From Bacillus sp. NTK071 (GTDB lineage: Bacteria > Bacillota > Bacilli > Bacillales > Guptibacillaceae), in contig NZ_JAFKOI010000016.1 in assembly GCF_017303315.1 (NCBI RefSeq), positions 1 through 64,000 of the forward strand: a stretch of 64,000 bases of DNA, in the 5' to 3' direction. Below are positions 35,959 through 44,668 of this stretch, one piece after another (position 1 is the first letter of the stretch; each line of letters starts with the position of its first letter). Under the pieces are notes generated by a model. It was not told the DNA's origin and ran no database searches. It saw nothing but the letters and a program-made list of their open reading frames with translations. A program made the translations under genes and the position numbers.

Positions 35959-36743
35959 GGAGCTAGTGGTTCTGGAAGAGTTCGTTTGAGGACAAGATCA
36001 TCAAGACTTTTGAATTTATATCCTTCCTTCTTTAAGTCCTGTATGACTCGTTCAAGTGCTTCAGCATTATCCTTAGATACCGTATGAAGAAGCATAATGG
36101 CACCTGGATGAACCTGTTTCATAATTGAATCATATGCATATTGACTACCCTTTTGATTGTTCGTCTCCCAATCCTTATAAGCAAGTGACCAGAAAATATT
36201 TCGATAGCCTTCCTCATGGGAGATAGCAAGAGATCTTTCGCTAAATACGCCTCTCGGTGGCCTTAAATATTGCATCGTTTTATCTCCAGTTAAACGGGTA
36301 TACTCCTCTTTCACTTTACTTAATTCTTCTCTTATCCTGACATCAGAAATAGCGGTCATATCTGGATGATTCCAGGAATGATTACCTACAATATGACCTT
36401 CCTTTACCATTCTTTTTACAAGGTCAGATTGATCTTTTAAATAATGACCCGTAACAAAAAACGCTGCCGGTACCTGCTCTTTTTTAAGAACATCTAAAAT
36501 CCCACTTGTATATCCGTTCTCATAGCCATTATCAAATGTCACGTACAGTTCCTTTTGATCTGTATTGCCAATAAAATAACTGTTATAAGGTTTAAGCAAT
36601 TCCTCAAATTCTGGTTCTGTAGTGGCTGGGGCATGATTTTTACTTCGTTTAAAGTACCAATCATGCGATTCATTGCTCACAGCACTCGCTGTAATTGGAG
36701 TGAGTCCCACTATTAGTGCTACAACAACTGCAATAAATTTCAT
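35955..36743 (-). CDS. pdaA: Delta-lactam-biosynthetic de-N-acetylase PdaA
   Basis: A 262-residue polysaccharide deacetylase that deacetylates muramic acid residues stripped of their peptide, allowing muramic delta-lactam formation in the spore cortex, which is needed for germination. It has a signal peptide (1-21), the PdaA-type first motif TFDNGYENGYT (Asn in place of the usual second Asp), HSWNHPD, and RPPRG. AAAGGAGG fixes the start at 36743. It lies close to the AlkA-like gene as in B. subtilis (yfjP-yfjS). Confidence 0.92.
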   Translation of the reverse strand: MKFIAVVVALIVGLTPITASAVSNESHDWYFKRSKNHAPATTEPEFEELLKPYNSYFIGNTDQKELYVTFDNGYENGYTSGILDVLKKEQVPAAFFVTGHYLKDQSDLVKRMVKEGHIVGNHSWNHPDMTAISDVRIREELSKVKEEYTRLTGDKTMQYLRPPRGVFSERSLAISHEEGYRNIFWSLAYKDWETNNQKGSQYAYDSIMKQVHPGAIMLLHTVSKDNAEALERVIQDLKKEGYKFKSLDDLVLKRTLPEPLAP

Positions 36744-36880
36744 TTTTGAGCCTCCTTTATCTAGCATTGTTTAGTGTTTGAATACGTGCTTAGGTTCTAT
36801 TCCTTATCAATCAAAATTGACTTTGTAATAAATACCTTATTGATTTAACCCAGTTATAAAAAAACCAGCATCTCTGCTGG

Positions 36881-37675
36881 TTAATGGCGCGTATTAAACT
36901 CAAAGCTTAAGTAATCTTGTACAGGTATCCAGGCACCAATGCCCTGCTGAGTTACATTACGCACTTCAATTTTCTTCTTACTACCTTTTAAGACGAGGTA
37001 TACCTCTCCATATGTTACCTTACCTTTTTCATTTACAGCAGGTACATAGCTTGTTAACATACCATAATTTTTAGCACCAACATTATAAACATTACCTTTT
37101 TTAGTATCTTTACCAATCATTGTTTGGAAAGAAAGCGAAAGTTTTGTTTTCTCAGATGCTTTCATCATCATCATTTTCTTAACATCTTCACTATCAGGAA
37201 TTGATGCAGTCAATCCGCCAGTTACTTTCTTTTCTGCTTCCTGACGATACGTCATCTGAACAGGAGCAGTTCCTCCTCTATTGTCCACTTTATTTACGTT
37301 TGCTTGCTTATACTGCCAATTAACATTTGTTTCTTGAGATTCATAATTCAAAGCCCATTTACCTAAATAAATACTAGCACGGTAGCCAATTGCAACTTTA
37401 GACGGGGATATGGAAGAGTCATTTAGGATCTGGATTAGCTCAGGGTTATCAATTTTGATTTCTGCAGATCCTGTTAGTTCTCTTGTTAACTCACTTGGTT
37501 GTAATGTAGGCAGATCCTGCGCTGGGTTCGGATATGTGTTCTCTTTAGAAATATTTACAGTTGAATCTGGAACTTGTAGAGACTGTTCTTTACCTGCCTT
37601 CTTTCCTCCTTCCGCCATCGTTTGGACTGGCAAGATGAGGGTGAGAAGGATAATCATAAGAGCAATTTTCTTCAT
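36881..37675 (-). CDS. yfkD: YfkD-like secreted protein
   Basis: A 264-residue protein with a signal peptide (MKKIALMIILLTLILPVQTMA) and no other membrane segment, matching the YfkD family. Sequence after residue 30 is rich in Asn/Thr/Lys and looks beta-structured, ending in YLVLKGSKKKIEVRNV. GAAAGGAG precedes ATG 37675. Found in spore-forming Bacilli next to pdaA; molecular role unknown. Confidence 0.8.
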   Translation of the reverse strand: MKKIALMIILLTLILPVQTMAEGGKKAGKEQSLQVPDSTVNISKENTYPNPAQDLPTLQPSELTRELTGSAEIKIDNPELIQILNDSSISPSKVAIGYRASIYLGKWALNYESQETNVNWQYKQANVNKVDNRGGTAPVQMTYRQEAEKKVTGGLTASIPDSEDVKKMMMMKASEKTKLSLSFQTMIGKDTKKGNVYNVGAKNYGMLTSYVPAVNEKGKVTYGEVYLVLKGSKKKIEVRNVTQQGIGAWIPVQDYLSFEFNTRH

Positions 37676-37820
37676 TTGAATTCTCCTTTCAATGCATCTG
37701 TTCAACAGCATACATCTGACTCTTACCAGTATTTTTTTCTAGAAGGCTTTCTTTTATCCAAGAAATTATTAAACGAAAATTGAATATCAGAGAAAAGTGC
37801 TCATTATACTTTTCCACAAA

Positions 37821-37852
37821 AAAAAAAATGAACGCCTATGCGTTCATTTTTT
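37821..37852. terminator. Terminator of the YczE-type gene
   Basis: AAAATGAACGC (37825-37835) pairs with GCGTTCATTTT (37840-37850), followed by poly-T on the minus strand; the stem includes the last codons of the gene. Confidence 0.85.
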
Positions 37853-38423
37853 CAAAAGTGGGATAGAAAAATTGCACCAGTGGTCCAATTCCAAACGTAA
37901 TAATAATGGTTCCTATGCCAATAGGACCACTAAATAGCACTGCTGCCAGAAGTGCGAGCAACTCACCGACCGTCTTTGAGGTACGAATGCTCAATCCAGT
38001 TTTACTATGAATGGCAAGCATTAAACCATCAATTGGTATAACTGCGAATTTAGCTTGAAGATAGATTGCAATTCCCAATGCAATTAAAATCATGCCAGCT
38101 GCAAAAACAGCATATGCCAAAAATACATCTTGGATCTGCCAATTTTCAAAAACAGTTATGAGCCAGAAATCAACGAACACTCCTGTTACGACAATCGTAA
38201 TAAGTGCTAAGAAGTCTGGCCAGGCCTTCATAAGGAAAGCATTGACGATAATCAATATGATACCAACAATAATGACCCAGCTTCCTACTGTGAAGCCGAT
38301 TGTATGCGATAAACCAACATTAAGAGCATCCCATGCTCCAGCTCCAATGTCCGATTTAATCGTTAATGTTACGCCTGCAGTTAATATAAAAAGCCCTATA
38401 ACATAGAATAAAAATCGTTTCAT
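37836..38423 (-). CDS. YczE/YyaS/YitT family membrane protein
   Basis: A 195-residue protein with five to six TM helices. The start KRFLFYVIGLFILTAGVTL and the segment DIGAGAWDALNVGLSH are typical of the YczE/YyaS family. In B. subtilis YczE is needed for secondary-metabolite production by an unclear mechanism. No operon partners close by. Substrate or role unknown. Confidence 0.8.
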   Translation of the reverse strand: MKRFLFYVIGLFILTAGVTLTIKSDIGAGAWDALNVGLSHTIGFTVGSWVIIVGIILIIVNAFLMKAWPDFLALITIVVTGVFVDFWLITVFENWQIQDVFLAYAVFAAGMILIALGIAIYLQAKFAVIPIDGLMLAIHSKTGLSIRTSKTVGELLALLAAVLFSGPIGIGTIIITFGIGPLVQFFYPTFEKMNA

Positions 38424-38513
38424 ATTAATTGACGCATCCCCTCTATAGCTAACTAATGTCCATTACTCATTGTAACTTAGAGGCGCGTTAATAGACGAGG
38501 CTTTTCTATTTCT

Positions 38514-39896
38514 TCATGCTTTTTTACCTTCTGGAACCACTTCCTCAACCTCTTCCTCATTACCATTAAAGATTTCTATATCTCGCCATTTCCCGTAACG
38601 ATAATATGCAATGGCAAAAATACTTGAGATGATAAAACTAACACCAATACCGTAAGCAATCCCTTCAGCTCCAAGCCACTCTGAGAAGAGATATGTGAGA
38701 GGAACACGAAGAACCCAGAAAGAGATAACATTTAGAATTAGCACCTGAACCATTGCACCTGCTGCTTTCACTACCCCGTTCAAAACAAAGTTAATACCAA
38801 GAAACGGATAGAAAAAAGCTACGGTTTTTAAGTACGTTTCTCCAAATGCAATTGTTTTGGGATCATCTATAAATAAACGAATCATTGATTCAGCACTTAG
38901 AAAGATAATAGCACTGATTGCAAAAGATACTGTCAAAATGAGAATAATGCCGTTTTTGGATATCTCCGACACCCTCCCCCATTTTCCTGATCCAATATTT
39001 TGCCCTGCCATACTGTTAACAGCAGCTCCTAACGTGAACGCAGGTAACATGATAATACGATCAAGTCGTTGAGCAACTCCAAAACCTGCGACAACTTGAG
39101 TCCCAAATCCTGCGACGATAGCCATAATTGCTGTAACACCTGCAGATACGGTCATCATCTGTAAACCAGCTGGGATACCAAGCTTAGATATTCGCTTGAG
39201 CTCTTTCATATCTGGGGAATGAGGAACCGTAAAGGGAACTTTCGACTTCCATACAGAATAAATAACACCATACAGAAAGGCTGCTCCCTGAGAAAGAATC
39301 GTTGCATATGCCGCACCCTCAATTCCCCAATCGAAATAACTAATAAAAAGCGGATCAATTGCTGCATTTAACAAAACCGCAAAAAGAACAAAGCGAATTG
39401 GCGTTTTACTATCCCCGAGTGCGCGTAGCACTGTACCAATGAAATTGTACCCAAATAAGAAAAGTATTCCTAAGAAATTAATTCGAAGGTAAACTTTCGT
39501 ACTGTTAAAAATTTCTGCGGGAGTTCCAAGAAATCTAAGTATAGGCTCTGTGAAAATATAGCCAATAATTCCAAATGAGATTGATAAAACGGTCAATGCT
39601 ACAACAAAAGCATTTAACGACTCAATTAATCCTCGATCATCTCCAGCTCCTTTTCTTTGAGACAGAACCGTAAGTGTTGCACTGTTTACGCCAATAATGA
39701 AGGAAAGAACTGTGAAAATAACTGGTGCAGCTATCGAGATAGCGCCAAGTGCATTAGCGCCAAGTAAATTCCCAACCCAGATACTATCTATAAATTGATA
39801 AGATGTTTGAAGTAAGTTCGTTAAAAAAATAGGTAATGAAAAATAAATCATTTGTTTTGCGATGTTTCCTTGAGTAAAATCATAACTTTTGTCCAT
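38514..39896 (-). CDS. MATE family multidrug efflux transporter
   Basis: A 460-residue protein with twelve predicted TM helices in two MatE halves (VGNLLGANALGAISIAAPV in the first; MAGQNIGSGKWGRV at the middle). NorM-like antiporters export cationic drugs using Na+ or H+. AAGAAGG places the start at ATG 39896, 11 codons inside the open frame. An acidic tail (NGNEEEVEEVVPEGKKA) is unusual but not diagnostic. Monocistronic. Confidence 0.88.
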   Translation of the reverse strand: MDKSYDFTQGNIAKQMIYFSLPIFLTNLLQTSYQFIDSIWVGNLLGANALGAISIAAPVIFTVLSFIIGVNSATLTVLSQRKGAGDDRGLIESLNAFVVALTVLSISFGIIGYIFTEPILRFLGTPAEIFNSTKVYLRINFLGILFLFGYNFIGTVLRALGDSKTPIRFVLFAVLLNAAIDPLFISYFDWGIEGAAYATILSQGAAFLYGVIYSVWKSKVPFTVPHSPDMKELKRISKLGIPAGLQMMTVSAGVTAIMAIVAGFGTQVVAGFGVAQRLDRIIMLPAFTLGAAVNSMAGQNIGSGKWGRVSEISKNGIILILTVSFAISAIIFLSAESMIRLFIDDPKTIAFGETYLKTVAFFYPFLGINFVLNGVVKAAGAMVQVLILNVISFWVLRVPLTYLFSEWLGAEGIAYGIGVSFIISSIFAIAYYRYGKWRDIEIFNGNEEEVEEVVPEGKKA

Positions 39897-40075
39897 CTTA
39901 TTACCTTCTTTAGTCTGAATTAGAGTCACTATTATGTATACCCATAGGCATGAATCAAAAAACAGAAGAGTGTGCTTTAATCACTCATAGTAAATAATGG
40001 CATATTATCTGGTTTTAGAATTCGAGAATAAAGGAAGATTAAGACTAGAGTTAAATTCGAAAGGAGAATAGTTCA

Positions 40076-40504
40076 ATGGCAATGTCCCAAACTGAAATCA
40101 AAAATAAAGTTTTAAATATCTTCGATTCACACTATGTAGGTACGTTAAGTACGATTAAAGACAACAAACCGCACTCTAGATTTATGACGTTCTTTCACAA
40201 TGAACTGACGTTAATGACGCCTACAAGCAGAAAAACACATAAAGTAGAGGATATCGAGCAAAATCACAATGTTCATGTTCTTCTTGGATATGATGGTGAA
40301 GGATGGCATGATCGCTACGTTGAAGTACAAGGTCATGTTACGATCGATGATTCAAAAGAAACGAAGGAAAAATTATGGGGAGATCAGATGAAGCAATGGT
40401 TCGATTCCCCAGATGATCCGAATTACATTGTACTCAAAATTACTCCTGATACGATTCGCCTGATGAATGAAGGAGAGAATACACCAGAAACGCTTGAGTT
40501 GTAG
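40076..40504 (+). CDS. Pyridoxamine 5'-phosphate oxidase-like (general stress protein 26 family)
   Basis: A 142-residue split-barrel flavin-binding family protein (VGTLSTIKDNKPHSRFMTFF; YIVLKITPDTIRLMN). It resembles B. subtilis YdaG, a sigma-B general stress protein. AAAGGAG precedes the ATG. No clear sigma-B promoter was found. It ends in a strong bidirectional terminator shared with the OsmC gene. Confidence 0.82.
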   Translation: MAMSQTEIKNKVLNIFDSHYVGTLSTIKDNKPHSRFMTFFHNELTLMTPTSRKTHKVEDIEQNHNVHVLLGYDGEGWHDRYVEVQGHVTIDDSKETKEKLWGDQMKQWFDSPDDPNYIVLKITPDTIRLMNEGENTPETLEL

Positions 40505-40522
40505 AACTGCAAACAATAACTG

Positions 40523-40565
40523 AAATGGAACAGGGACACCGCGTTGGGTGTCCCTGTTCCATTTC
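40523..40565. terminator. Bidirectional terminator
   Basis: An 18-bp perfect stem (40523-40540 with 40547-40564) with a 6-nt loop between two convergent genes. Confidence 0.88.
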
Positions 40566-40566
40566 T

Positions 40567-40956
40567 CTACTTAGCTAGAATATCAAATGTTTCTTTAAGT
40601 TCAATACTTCCTATAACAGATTGAGCCATTGAACAATGTTTCTTCGTTAGTTCAAGTGCTCTTTCAACCTTTTGTTCATCGAGGTCACCTATTAACGTAA
40701 AATGAAGATGGATTTTTTCTACACGATTTGCCGCTTCCTCATTTCGTGTGACATCCGCTTTGATTTTGATATCTTCATAACTCATTCGCTTTTTATCAAG
40801 AATTTGGCGAAGTACCCCTCCACTGCAGACAGCTACAGATGAGACAAGAAGCTGGTAGGGACGGTAGCCATACTGGTCATCTCCAGAAATATGCAAAGTT
40901 CCATATCCAAAATCAGCTGTAAACCCTGTTTCTTCTTTCTTCATGTTAAATTCCAA
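40567..40956 (-). CDS. OsmC family peroxiredoxin-like protein
   Basis: A 129-residue OsmC/YhfA-type protein with the two family cysteines in VAVCSGGVLRQIL (about 50) and KKHCSMAQSV (about 110). OsmC/Ohr proteins reduce organic hydroperoxides, though the YhfA branch is less defined. Start chosen at TTG 40956 (MEFNMKKEE) behind AAAAGGAGTG; the frame is open 48 codons further across the neighbouring promoter region. Divergent from the MFS gene. Confidence 0.8.
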   Translation of the reverse strand: MEFNMKKEETGFTADFGYGTLHISGDDQYGYRPYQLLVSSVAVCSGGVLRQILDKKRMSYEDIKIKADVTRNEEAANRVEKIHLHFTLIGDLDEQKVERALELTKKHCSMAQSVIGSIELKETFDILAK

Positions 40957-41087
40957 TACGTTCACTCCTTTTAATTGCGCTGTATCTATTTTAGAACATG
41001 ATTTCAAAAATTGCGAACGGTGGCTCTTTTTGTGCCCTTCCATTATAATTGGCACTGATTGCAACTTCTTTTTTTGGATGTGAACAA

Positions 41088-42260
41088 ATGTCTGAATCAA
41101 ATCGTTATCGTTTCTTTATTCTAATTTCAATTGTTTTCATATCAGGATATTCTCAAGGCATGCTTCTACCTCTCCTCTCTATTCTACTGGAAGAGTCAGG
41201 TGTTTCCTCAAGCATGAATGGATTAAATGCCTCCGCCTTATATATTGGAATTCTATTTGCTTCTCCGTTTATCGAAAAGCCAGTCCGCAAATTTGGATAC
41301 AAACCTGCGATTAGCGTGGGACTTCTTCTTGTCGCTATATCTGTTATCCTGATTCCAATCTGGCAAGCATTCTGGTTCTGGTTTATTCTTCGTATCATTG
41401 TCGGAATTGGAGATAACTTGCTTCACTTTGCAACACAACTCTGGATTACAACTACCACTTCTAAAGAGAAACGTGGGCGAAACATCGCGATTTACGGATC
41501 GGCATTTGGTCTAGGCTTTGCTGCAGGTCCACTTTCAACGATTCTTGTTCAATTTTCGCTATACCTACCTTTTGTCATTGCATCAGGTATTTCCTTAGTC
41601 ACCTGGTTCTTGCTTACAAGGATTACGAATGAATTTCCTGATCCACTGACGTCAGGTTCTGATCGCGTGTTCTCAAAATACTTGCATGTATTAAAAATCG
41701 GCTGGGTAGCTCTACTGCCTTCTTTTGGATATGGATTTCTAGAAGCTTCCCTGCATGGTAATTTCCCAGTATATGCTCTGAGAGCTGGGCTTGATGTTAA
41801 AGCTGTCTCCATCCTTCTGCCTGCATTTGTTGTAGGAAGTCTCGTTTTCCAAATGCCTCTCGGAATATGGAGCGATAAATTTGGCCGTAAAAATGTATTG
41901 CTTCTAAGTATGCTGATTGGATGGATTTGTTTTTCAGGCGCCATTTTCACGACGTCCGTCACATCTCTATTTATGTTATTCTTCCTTGCTGGCATGATGG
42001 TCGGTTCATTATTTTCTTTAAGCATTACCTATTTAGCCGATCTTCTTCCTAATAGTCTGCTACCTACCGGTAACATTCTCGCTGGCATTTTCTTTGGAAT
42101 TGGTAGTATACTCGGACCGTATCTAGGTGGTTTGTTTATTGATTGGTTTGGACAGGGTAGTATTTTCTATGCGATTAGCGGTATGTTACTCTTCTTATTT
42201 ATAGCAACTGCTACTCACCGTAGTCCTGAACAATCAGCAAACTATTCTACTTCATCATGA
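41088..42260 (+). CDS. yfkF: MFS transporter (YfkF-like)
   Basis: A 390-residue major facilitator with twelve TM helices. The inter-helix motif A appears as GIWSDKFGRKNVL (second half). ATG 41088 (MSESNRYRFF) is preceded by a weak GGATG, and a TATAAT lies about 40 bp upstream. Position relative to pdaA, yfkD and yfkH agrees with B. subtilis YfkF. Substrate unknown; family members include drug exporters. Confidence 0.8.
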   Translation: MSESNRYRFFILISIVFISGYSQGMLLPLLSILLEESGVSSSMNGLNASALYIGILFASPFIEKPVRKFGYKPAISVGLLLVAISVILIPIWQAFWFWFILRIIVGIGDNLLHFATQLWITTTTSKEKRGRNIAIYGSAFGLGFAAGPLSTILVQFSLYLPFVIASGISLVTWFLLTRITNEFPDPLTSGSDRVFSKYLHVLKIGWVALLPSFGYGFLEASLHGNFPVYALRAGLDVKAVSILLPAFVVGSLVFQMPLGIWSDKFGRKNVLLLSMLIGWICFSGAIFTTSVTSLFMLFFLAGMMVGSLFSLSITYLADLLPNSLLPTGNILAGIFFGIGSILGPYLGGLFIDWFGQGSIFYAISGMLLFLFIATATHRSPEQSANYSTSS

Positions 42261-42313
42261 GTAAGAAACATTTTATTAGCCATTTTAATACTATAATTAA
42301 AAAACCCTTTTCA

Positions 42314-42372
42314 TTGACTTATGAATTGAATATACTATAATAATAATTGTGATTAATTGATAATGATTATAA
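42314..42372 (+). promoter_or_regulatory. Promoter with Fur/PerR-type operator
   Basis: TTGACT (42314-42319), 16-bp spacer, TATAAT (42336-42341), then TGATAATGATTATAA (42358-42372) just after the expected transcription start. The 15-mer differs from the Fur 7-1-7 consensus (TGATAATNATTATCA) at one position and from the PerR consensus (TTATAATNATTATAA) at one position. Confidence 0.65.
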
Positions 42373-42401
42373 TTAGCCTATAAAAAAGGAGTCGATACAG
42401 G

Positions 42402-42860
42402 ATGAAATTACGAGAAGAAATGCCTGAATTCGAAGGTGCAAAAGCATGGTTTAATGGAGAAGTTTCAAAAAGCGATTTAGTTGGAAATAAGCCTCTTACA
42501 CTCGTTCACTTTTGGTCCATCAGCTGTGGTCTGTGTAAAGAGGCAATGCCAATGATCAATGAATTCCGTGACGAGTATAGTGAGGACATGAACGTAATAG
42601 CTGTTCATATGCCACGCTCTGAAAAAGATCTTGATTTAGATGAAATTAAAGAGGTAGCTGACCAGCACGATATCAGCCAACCGATCTTTGTGGACAGTGA
42701 CCACAAACTTACTGACGCATTCGACAATCAATATGTACCAGCATACTATGTATTTGATTCTGAAGGTAAACTTCGTCACTTCCAAGCAGGTGGAGAGGGA
42801 CGCAAGATGCTTACTAAACGCATCACGAAGCTTCTCGATAAAGCGAAAAAGGAAGATTAA
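42402..42860 (+). CDS. TlpA-like thiol-disulfide oxidoreductase
   Basis: A 152-residue cytosolic thioredoxin-fold protein. The active site is CGLC (HFWSISCGLC, about 42-45), followed by the cis-proline region VPAYYV. No signal peptide or TM segment, so it acts inside the cell, unlike most TlpA/ResA proteins. AAAAGGAG precedes the ATG. A Fur/PerR-like box overlies its promoter, which suggests iron- or peroxide-dependent expression. Confidence 0.85.
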   Translation: MKLREEMPEFEGAKAWFNGEVSKSDLVGNKPLTLVHFWSISCGLCKEAMPMINEFRDEYSEDMNVIAVHMPRSEKDLDLDEIKEVADQHDISQPIFVDSDHKLTDAFDNQYVPAYYVFDSEGKLRHFQAGGEGRKMLTKRITKLLDKAKKED

Positions 42861-42867
42861 AAAAGGA

Positions 42868-42906
42868 CAAATAAAGAGGCAGCTTGATGCTGCTTCTTTA
42901 TTTTGT
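42868..42906. terminator. Bidirectional terminator
   Basis: ACAAATAAAGAgGCAGC pairs with GCTGCtTCTTTATTTTGT around a short loop; the 3' arm overlaps the end of the VanZ gene. Confidence 0.8.
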
Positions 42907-43359
42907 CTTTTTGATTTTTTTGTATAAGCTAAGAACAAGCCTGAAAGCCACATACCCCACTACGGCACCTAGAGCATTAAGCAAAATATCGTCAATATCA
43001 AAAATTCGTTGAGCAACAAAATATTGTAGTAACTCAATTAAAGTGCTTGTTGCAAAACCGATTATGGCAATAATTAAGCCGGATTTCCATTTATTGCTAA
43101 CAAGCGGTATAAGAAAACCAAGAGGCATGAATAATAGAATATTACCGATAATATTCTTTAGAATTAGCCAGTAACTACCGCTCTCCCACATCAGTTTAAT
43201 ACTATCAAACAATACAAGGTTAACGGATTTACCATATGGATAATAATTATAAATAAACAAAGTAGCATAAAAAAGAGCTAGTAGGTAGATACATAAAGCC
43301 AATGCACCGCCTTTTTTTACCCACTTCTGTGTTAGAACACCTTCATTTTGAGTCTGCAT
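42898..43359 (-). CDS. VanZ family membrane protein
   Basis: A 153-residue protein with four TM helices. VanZ motifs are seen in NIIGNILLFMPLGFLIPL, STLIELLQYF and FDIDDILLNALGAVVGY. VanZ of transposon Tn1546 gives low-level teicoplanin resistance, but chromosomal members have no settled role. Monocistronic; no van genes nearby. Confidence 0.88.
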   Translation of the reverse strand: MQTQNEGVLTQKWVKKGGALALCIYLLALFYATLFIYNYYPYGKSVNLVLFDSIKLMWESGSYWLILKNIIGNILLFMPLGFLIPLVSNKWKSGLIIAIIGFATSTLIELLQYFVAQRIFDIDDILLNALGAVVGYVAFRLVLSLYKKIKKTK

Positions 43360-43461
43360 AGTACATGTCTCTCTCCCTGTCAGTTAGATGCCTTATGGCC
43401 AGTCTATATGCTATAGTATTCTATACAAAATATGTTCATGTAACAAATTTGAGGTGAAAAA

Positions 43462-44628
43462 ATGCCCGATCAGCCAAACGTCTTATCAAAACTATCAACA
43501 ACTCTTAATAACTATAACATTCCTTATTCCTTTATAAATGAAACCGCACTATGGCTTCAAGAAGTGAGCACAGCTCCTGATATCCTAGCAATTTCAATTC
43601 AATGGGATGGGTTTGAGTTTGTTACCGATGAATTCAACAAGATGTTCGGACAAGCTATACCAGAGCATTCAAACGAAAAATCTGTCGCCATTTATGAAAT
43701 AAATGATCAAAAGGTGCTGGTGGAATGCACCTATAATACAGTTATTCGTACAGACCCTTATTTAATTGAAGTTCCTTTTCATGGTTTTACTGTTCCTTGT
43801 ATTTCCCTTTACTATTATCAACAGCTACCAGAATGGCGCTCCCTTGTAAATCAACATCTTATTATGATGCAGAATAAAGTTACAGAGCAAAATGAAAAAT
43901 CATGGAATCAACAAACATATGAAGCGCTTCTTAACCGATTCGGCACTCCTGAAGAGGCAGCGACTAAGTTGAAGGCGAATCCGGTGGCACGACTTAAATC
44001 ACTTATGCCTTTCCTCCCTCCAATGGAAGACAAAAATGTAGCTAATCTAATGGGCTCACATGGGATGAAGGCAACTGCTATGGGTTTGCTAGGAGCAAAA
44101 TCGACTGTAATTGATTTCTCATATGAAAATGAACGGTATGCAAAGGAACTTGCAGAACAATGCAACGTGGAGTTATCTTATTATGTATCTGACATCCTTA
44201 AAATCGATGAGAAACACGATGGTACATTCGAAGTTGTCGTAATGGAACTTGGAATTTTACACTACTTTTTAGATCTTCAACCGTTATTCAAGGTTGTTAA
44301 GCGTCTTTTAATGCCTGGTGGAACGTTTATTGTACAGGACTTTCATCCAATTTCAACAAAGCTTATTACGTCTAAAGGCAAGAAACATAAAGTGGACGGG
44401 AATTACTTTGATCCTTCCATTCATCAAAGAGGCGTTGCCTTTGAGAAACATCTTGAGAATAACACTGAAGAGAGTATTGTTCTCCAAAGAAAATGGACGC
44501 TAGGCGAGGTTATAACAGCCATTGCAGAGGAAGGATTAATGATTAAACAAGTAGCAGAAGAACCCAATAGTAAACTCCATGATCGTGGCATTCCAAAAAT
44601 TTTTACAGTTAAAGCAATTAAACAATAG
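43462..44628 (+). CDS. Class I SAM methyltransferase with N-terminal nucleotidyltransferase-like region
   Basis: A 388-residue protein that looks bipartite. The first 130 residues resemble a nucleotidyltransferase-like fold (YNIPYSFINETALWL, then DILAISIQWDGFEF). From about 190 on there is a Rossmann methyltransferase: NLMGSHGMKATAMGLLGA in place of motif I, VIDFS, and the acidic/hydrophobic post-I motifs to LLMPGGTFIVQDFHP. GAGGTG precedes the ATG. Substrate unknown. Motif I lacks the usual acidic residue, so activity should not be assumed. Confidence 0.72.
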   Translation: MPDQPNVLSKLSTTLNNYNIPYSFINETALWLQEVSTAPDILAISIQWDGFEFVTDEFNKMFGQAIPEHSNEKSVAIYEINDQKVLVECTYNTVIRTDPYLIEVPFHGFTVPCISLYYYQQLPEWRSLVNQHLIMMQNKVTEQNEKSWNQQTYEALLNRFGTPEEAATKLKANPVARLKSLMPFLPPMEDKNVANLMGSHGMKATAMGLLGAKSTVIDFSYENERYAKELAEQCNVELSYYVSDILKIDEKHDGTFEVVVMELGILHYFLDLQPLFKVVKRLLMPGGTFIVQDFHPISTKLITSKGKKHKVDGNYFDPSIHQRGVAFEKHLENNTEESIVLQRKWTLGEVITAIAEEGLMIKQVAEEPNSKLHDRGIPKIFTVKAIKQ

Positions 44629-44642
44629 ACCTCCATACTAGA

Positions 44643-44667
44643 AAAGCACCCGATTGGGTGCTTTTTC
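44643..44667. terminator. Bidirectional terminator
   Basis: AAAAGCACC/GGTGCTTTT stem with TTTTT after the 3' arm, between convergent genes. Confidence 0.82.
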
Positions 44668-44668
44668 A

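Noticed and set aside
41549-42025. A 158-codon minus-strand frame inside the MFS gene
   Set aside because: No ribosome-binding site and no recognisable protein; it lies antisense to a clear transporter.
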